DNA of 64,000 nt, from assembly GCF_921293095.1 (NCBI RefSeq), contig NC_060258.1, positions 1,054,001 to 1,118,000 on the forward strand, in the 5' to 3' direction. Below the pieces are notes generated by a model, which did not search any database, was not told where the DNA came from, and saw only the letters and a list, made by a program, of their open reading frames with translations. A program made the translations under genes and the position numbers. Numbering within the stretch: the stretch's first letter is position 1; each line of letters starts with the position of its first letter. The DNA is from Ischnura elegans. Its lineage: Eukaryota; Arthropoda; Insecta; Odonata; Coenagrionidae. Below, one piece after another: positions 58,501 to 64,000 of the stretch.

Positions 58501-60900
58501 CAAAGCTGCACTTAGGAGTCTAATGTTTAATTTTCGCCTGCACAACGAGAAGTGGATGATTGTATTGTGTCAATAGGGATGATGGGCCATCTACATGTTT
58601 CTATGAAATGCGTGCCAAGTAATGTGTTTTTGGGTTTTCGTAATGAATATTGAAAGAGAGTAGTTGCAGAAAAGGGCACACCCAGGCTATCAGATTAGGA
58701 TGAAGCAGCCTACACTACACATTTTTTATTAAAGACGTCCACAATATATTTTTCCAATGTTTCTGGCTTTAAGTCTAGTCTTCATTGTCATATTCTAATT
58801 GGTTCGGAATTTTCTTAGAATTAATTATTTGTTCTTTGAATATTCTTTGTTAAAATAATTATTCTTGTCCACATTTTGTAAATAATGTGATATCAGTGCA
58901 CAATAAAAGGCTTATGGCCGAGTTTGTTAATTTAATGCATTCAGCATGTCATTTATTTTCATTGTTAAAATATATGCAATTTTATTCCTATTTCTCTGTT
59001 TTCACTCGCGGCTGAGCGATTCGTCACGATTTGTCGGAATGCACGGTTAATAGGAAAGCAAGGATAATCGTGGGCCATTAACCTTAGAATGGTGAAGTTG
59101 CGAGAAAAGGCAGCAATGGAGGCGGAAGATGTACAAACATTGGCAGAGTGAATGGGGATGTTATCGGAGGGTGGGAGAGTAAGCAGAGGGTGGAGAGTGG
59201 ATGCTAGGTGGCGCTGAGCGCACTTGCAGGGTTTGGTAATGAGAAAATGATTCAGAGGACACGTTGGACGCAGCCAAAAGTAGTACTACGGAGTGAGCGA
59301 TCAAGAGATTCATTTATGTACAAACTTTGGCCGCAATCCGTTCAGCCGTCTGGAAACACATGGCGGACAGATAAACATGTATGAAAGATTACATATGAAA
59401 AAGATTAAGCGTATCCTGACATTATCTAATCGCCATAAGTTCCTCCTACAAAGCTAGGTTCACATTTTTATATCTAGAATTTATGATACTTTGTATGCAT
59501 ATGTGATTTTAAAATTTATCTGTGAAAAATAAAGAAAAAGTCTGGACGACTTCCATATTTTAATACCTTTTCAGAATGAAGAAATGCATTTTAGGTTAAC
59601 TAGAGGATTCCTCTTTCTCCACTCATAAAGATTATATGACGTTATATTTGAGGGTAATCTTGCATCATTGTCGCTTCAGAGGTGCCATTGGGTGTTTATA
59701 TTTATTTATTGCCAAGGAAAAAATCTTTTTATGGATAGTTTCTATCAATACGCTTGCGTTCAATCGTTAAATAAAATTTAAAATTAAATTTACTATGCCA
59801 AAATAAAAATTTTTGGCTAAATATAAGAGCAGCCACTGTTAGATTAGCAAAGAGAATTCACCCACTTGCATGGCATCCGATATATCGAACGGCGGTCAAT
59901 TTTGGTAATATAGAAAATAGCGAAGAACAGCTTGAGGAAATATGAAAGAATAAGATCAACCTTAAGGACAAAAACGAGATGTAAGTAATCAATATATTAA
60001 GAAAAAAGGACATATTACATTCGTGGTCCGTCGTGAGGGGGTAGGGTGAGCAGTCCCGGATTATGAGGGTGCACCACCTGCTAGACACACGCCCGGGGTC
60101 GATGGAAAATATCTTCCCCGCTCATGTCCCGCACACTCTGGCAGAAAAATTTTGACGCTCCCCCAGTTAAAGGTTTACAGCCACCGACTGCGTCCGCCGG
60201 GGATGCAGATGTTGTGTTGACATTTAGCCATAAAATTTAGCAGCGACATAAGCAACTTTATGTGTCGAATAAGCAGTCATGAGAAAAGGCGGCAGTTATT
60301 CGAGCAGATTTGAGCCTATCCCTGGGCAAGATAGGCCAACTAAAGAATACACAAAGCCTTTGGAAATGCCGTGATTTGGCGATGGGAGGCTTCTAAGTAT
60401 GCCTCGCATCATCTGGAGGAGAAGGCAGTGGGTCATCTTCATATGAGTAAAGGCAGATGCCACGGTGGTCAGTACAGCGACACTCATATCACTGCAGGCG
60501 AGATAACGTTTACTTGAACGGCTGTAGTGCTGCGATGAGGAAGGTAAGGGGAAACAACCACATTATTATCCCGAGGAGTCGCCGTCTCTCCAACGTTAAA
60601 TTATCACTCACGATGCAATTCCCTTGGGTAAAACATTCCGGAGGTAAAAGTAGTCCCCCATTCTGATGTCCGGGAGGAGACTGCCCGAGAGATTTTAATG
60701 GCCACCTGCAATGAAGTTTTGAAGATATGTATAGTGGCGGAAAAAATTGACACACAGCTCATTAACGTCTGAAAGCGGCCAGTTCAGGAACCACTTGTCT
60801 TCCAAAATTTCCTAGTGTTTAGCGTTTTCGAAGTCAATCTTGGGCGTGCTTAGCGATGGTGGATAAACAAAATTGTCGATTTTGGTGGGCCTTTGGTGCG
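58500..60900. other. Duplicated downstream flank, copy B; no gene recognised
   Basis: Matches 5360-8740 except that the copy-A block 6820-7845 is absent and about 110 bp near 59885-59995 is present only here. No supported coding sequence. Confidence 0.55.
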
Positions 60901-60929
60901 TTTCCATTCTGCATTTCAATGATATATGC

Positions 60930-61440
60930 ATCCGAGACATCGGAAAAAGGTGCGAGGGTTCTGGCAAAACACGGCATAGTCACAAGTGTGTGACTATGTC
61001 GTGTTTACAAGAATCCTGTGTCAAGAAGACAGACGACCCCATATGAAAGGCCAAGTTCCATTCAGATATAAAGGCGAATATACCGAGTCGAGTGCTCTTG
61101 CGGAGACTCGTGCATGTGCCAAACATCACGAGCCTTGAAATGCAGAATTAAAGATCGCCAAAGAGCTACCAAGAATAGATAATTTCGTTTATCCGCCATC
61201 GCCGAGTTATGGGGAAGGCCAATGCACAACGTGTACTTCGGAAACTCTAAACTCATCACCAGACAGAAGTAATAATTTCCCCGGCTGATTGAAGAGGCTA
61301 TCGAAATAGCCAAAACACCAAGCTTCAACAGGGAGGACAGCTACTCGCTCTCCAACGCCTCGAAGAAACTCTTCCTCAAACCAACCAATTGCCATAGTTT
61401 GCCGCACGTTACCACAATCAAGCCTCATATAAGACTGCAA
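60930..61440 (+). pseudogene. Penelope-like element C-terminus with GIY-YIG-type remnant, copy B
   Basis: Same relic as at 8741-9250: VECSCGDSCMCQTSRALKCR at about 61090-61145, then KEAIEIAKTPSFNREDSYSL across a frame break near 61295-61350. Additional indels separate it from copy A. Both copies share the mutated catalytic region, so the element was dead before the duplication. Confidence 0.65.
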
Positions 61441-62145
61441 AACATCTGCATCCGTCATTTCAAACCCGAAGACGCCTGCAGCAACACCGGCGAAACTATC
61501 GTTGAAAGAGGAATCGGCGCTGAGGCCAAGTCGGAAGCCAAGCTTCACCAAGAGGCTAATATTACTTGGACTGTTCTCTCCCTGTTACGGAAGCGGCTTT
61601 CTCCGCTCCTTACTTGTTGGACCACAGCCAGTAAACAGGTAGGGGACTGCGCTGTCGGTTCGCTGCCTGTTTATTACTTTTGTTTTACTGCTGACATTTA
61701 ACGTGTATGATATACGTATATGTATTACTAACATTCTACGGAAGAAAACTGTACATATCAATTTTCAATTGACCCCCCGGTTTGGAAGTTATCAGAGGTT
61801 TGCGTTGTATTCAACACATCCGTTAATTTTAGCGGTAAAAAAAGCTTGTTTTCGGCTAACTACTAGTGATAGGTATGGCTTCTTCATATCAAGATTATAG
61901 TTATAGGAACAAAACTACGGTAATGCCAAGCGCTGAAATTAGGGAAACTTGATTTTACGCGCATAAAACGGGTACTTTTGGGGGAAAAAATTAAGAACAG
62001 GAAATACTTTGAAGCCGAAGATTTTTTAAGTACATGTTACAACAGAGAAATAAATTCTTTTTCGTATGCTATTTGTTGCATTGAAGTTGATTGATTCGTT
62101 TAGACGCTAGAGCTCCTCAAACTAGGGTATCTTGCTTTTTTACAG

Positions 62146-62385
62146 ACAGTACATGAGCTAAAAATGATGCAAGACCCTTTGAGAATAATGGCAATAGAAT
62201 ACACGTATCAGGAGGTCACATTCTCTCCAGATCACCCCGTGATTAGGAAGAGGAAAATTCTCGAGCTCCTGAAGGAGAATGAAGAATGTAGCCCGAGAAC
62301 GTGCGAATGGAGCATGCTTTCCCCGGAAACGGTAACGAGGAGGCTGATGAAGATAAATAATTCGAATCGATTCCAACACAAATGA
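62146..62385 (+). CDS. Unidentified exon-like ORF, copy B (open)
   Basis: It starts right after GCTTTTTTACAG and is open for 79 codons to TGA 62383-62385. The peptide has a charged, helix-prone character: YTYQEVTFSPDHPVIRKRKI, LELLKENEECSPR, WSMLSPETVTRRLMKI. The homologous frame in copy A is broken by one nonsense change. It may be a terminal exon of another gene, part of a retroelement, or chance. I do not recognise it. Confidence 0.4.
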   Translation, partial: TVHELKMMQDPLRIMAIEYTYQEVTFSPDHPVIRKRKILELLKENEECSPRTCEWSMLSPETVTRRLMKINNSNRFQHK

Positions 62386-62682
62386 GACCTCCACTTCTAC
62401 AGAAAAGGGGGAAAACTTGAATGCAGTACAAGAGCAAACATATGCAAAAAAATGTCTGTTCTCGAGCGATTGCAACTTCTCTAATCAAAGTTGAAAATAA
62501 GTCTGTTGCTTTGCTCATCCCTGCCTATTTGTAATAGTGCCTCAATTGAAAACCTGGATTTATCATTTTGAGACTGTGTATGGAGAAATTCCAGAGAATA
62601 TTCAGAGTATTGGTATATTTTTAGTGAAAAACGTAGTACCTTGGTGTAATGGGCAATCCATCCAGGCATTGTCCAAGTGTTA

Positions 62683-63300
62683 TGTTGCCATATAAAGATG
62701 GTCAGTTTTTATTAATACCATATTTTAATACAGAAAAATTAATTAGTTTAACAAATAAATCTACAGAAGAAAGATGCTGATGAAATGTTGTGTCCTAGAA
62801 AATAAAGGTGATGGACCTTCAGATAAGATTATTTTTTTCCACTGTTGACCACTGGCCTTGTATTGTCCATTAGCATTGGCTATTCAACTGTTTTTGTTTT
62901 CAAACCCAAAACCTATTTGAGCATAAAAATTATATGTGGAACCATTTGGATGATAATGCAGTAGTGGGAGAAGCAGGTGAGTTCTCTATAGGATTAGCTA
63001 ATAATTCTTACGATGGAGGGTTTGCTGTATCTGCACATGCCTCCCCCTAGATCTGCCTACGATGAGAAGTTTCGAATCCACACGAAGTTTCATTTTCGGC
63101 TAATGTTTCAAGCCAATAGTTTTATTAACCTTGCAACACCTCGCATACAGAAATCATCTTTGGAATTAATATGTTATTGTTTCCAAACCCTACCCTGAAA
63201 CTTGGATAAATCGAGCATCAAGGGACCAGTTAAAAACTTAGAATTATCCAAAAATTCGACTACAAGATATGCTTCATAAAAAATCCAAAAAATAAAATTC
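62683..63300. other. Intergenic DNA right of the duplication
   Basis: AT-rich, no recognised feature. Confidence 0.4.
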
Positions 63301-63325
63301 TTCTTTCCAATCAAATTTCACTCAC

Positions 63326-63518
63326 TTATTGCCCTATGCTTCCTTGACAAATCAGTGGGGACACTCTTTTGGACTCCCAAAATATCCTGATTGAGAACAG
63401 CTATGCCTCTGGATGGAAGCCGCACTCTATGAACAGCACTTGTCAATGACACCATCATCTTCCTCATCACCCCTAAACAAATGAGGTGCATATATTCCAA
63501 TGGAAACTCTGTCACCAC
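63326..63518 (-). pseudogene. Exon-like fragment of an EnSpm/CACTA-like (tnp2-type) transposase
   Basis: The - strand reads VTEFPLEYMHLICLGVMRKM, then AVHRVRLPSRGIAV and SVPTDLSRKHRA, followed by a donor GTGAGT at 63325-63320. The DYMHLxCLGVxRK pattern with a following P-x-F-x-RKxR block is found in a family of animal EnSpm-like and derived proteins. Only this piece is visible, so it may be an exon of a larger copy or a relic. Confidence 0.45.
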
Positions 63519-63540
63519 CTTAATTCCAGGTATCCTATAG

Positions 63541-63589
63541 GATTTACCATATGGGATTCAATTCAAATGAGTATCCCATATGGTAAATC
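63541..63589. repeat. 17-bp perfect inverted repeat, 15-bp loop
   Basis: GATTTACCATATGGGAT at 63541-63557 and its complement at 63573-63589. A related single arm is seen in the inverted relative near 17300. Confidence 0.85.
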
Positions 63590-63700
63590 GGATTCAATTA
63601 TGATATTTTTTCTAACAAAGTGCAGGGGGACACACTGATGTTCCCTTGCTATTCGCCATGATGCTTTTTAGTGCTGTGCTCTATAGCCCACTTCATCCAT
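63590..63700 (+). repeat. Dispersed repeat shared with 17.2 kb (inverted)
   Basis: Reverse complement of 17165-17300; see the matching blocks there. It adjoins the EnSpm-like fragment and may be part of the same element. Confidence 0.6.
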
Positions 63701-64000
63701 AAAATTTGTAATATAATCCCTAATGAAAACTAGTGATATATTTTTCAATTTTTTAAGCATGTGATATCAATACATTTTAAGAGTAAAAATGAAAATTATC
63801 GAGCTTAACACATGAAAATTTTAATTAAAATGCGGGTTATTCCATGTCAGTTCAGCCAGGCATGGCACCCACCGACTTAGATTTTAACAAAAGTTTTGTC
63901 ACTGGCTCCTATCACCTATCTAATGACCCATGAAAAACATTTCCTCTCTCACTCTCATAGTTTGCAAGATATGAGGAGTCGAAGTTTGAGATTTTTGCTC
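63701..64000. other. Right edge, no feature recognised
   Basis: AT-rich sequence running out of the window without recognised coding or repeat structure. Confidence 0.4.

Larger units (their letters stand above)
56134..62682 (+). repeat. Segmental duplication, copy B
   Basis: Collinear with 1-10525, starting within exon 7. It contains the intact finger ORF, fossil fingers, an untranslated flank, the Penelope-like relic and the unidentified exon. AATAAA candidates for the zinc-finger mRNA are at about 58901 and 59527. Confidence 0.9.

Noticed and set aside
1-64000. tRNA, rRNA or CRISPR features
   Set aside because: No tRNA-like B box in a foldable context, no rRNA sequence and no regularly spaced short repeats were seen.

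Overview
This window is nuclear DNA of an arthropod, almost certainly an insect. It is AT-rich, has GT-AG introns, carries many eukaryotic DNA transposons and LINE fragments, and contains a ZAD-type C2H2 zinc-finger gene, a family expanded in insects. I cannot name the species.

The main gene is a ZAD-C2H2 transcription factor on the + strand. I can assemble it as seven exons from 38373 to 57731: a two-exon ZAD, four linker exons, and a large last exon with one isolated finger and 13 tandem fingers. All splice phases agree and the frame stays open for 913 codons. Its introns are filled with mariner, Tigger, hAT, Harbinger and LINE relics. Upstream on the - strand, at 33.8-34.2 and 36.9-37.3 kb, lie two decayed copies of the ZAD exons within a duplicated block of about 2 kb.

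The 3' part of this gene and about 5 kb of its downstream flank exist twice in direct orientation: copy A at 1-10525 (running off the left edge) and copy B at about 56134-62682. Copy A has a shortened finger ORF. Both copies carry fossil fingers beyond the stop, a Penelope-like GIY-YIG relic and an unidentified exon-like ORF. Copy A was later hit by a 3.3-kb element (1624-4945) with inverted arms of about 830 bp, ends reading CACAGTG, and a clean 5-bp target duplication. This is the most unusual object here, because its ends match the V(D)J recombination-signal heptamer and fit the Transib/RAG class.

Between the copies are: a TTAA-bounded element with GGACGTAATATTACGTCC palindromes (11.6-12.3 kb, second copy inverted at 22.1-23.35 kb and itself hit twice); a 1.2-kb tandem repeat (12.4-14.3 kb); a single-exon ankyrin-containing gene on the - strand (19172-20518); a split Harbinger-type element (24.1-25.4 kb); a nearly intact piggyBac element with one nonsense codon (26248-28800); a DD41D mariner relic (30.4-31.3 kb); and orphan exon-like sequences near 29.0 and 32.1-32.6 kb. 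The right edge carries a fragment resembling an animal EnSpm/CACTA-type transposase. Functionally the window is one host transcription-factor locus and one ankyrin gene in a dense, nested transposon landscape.
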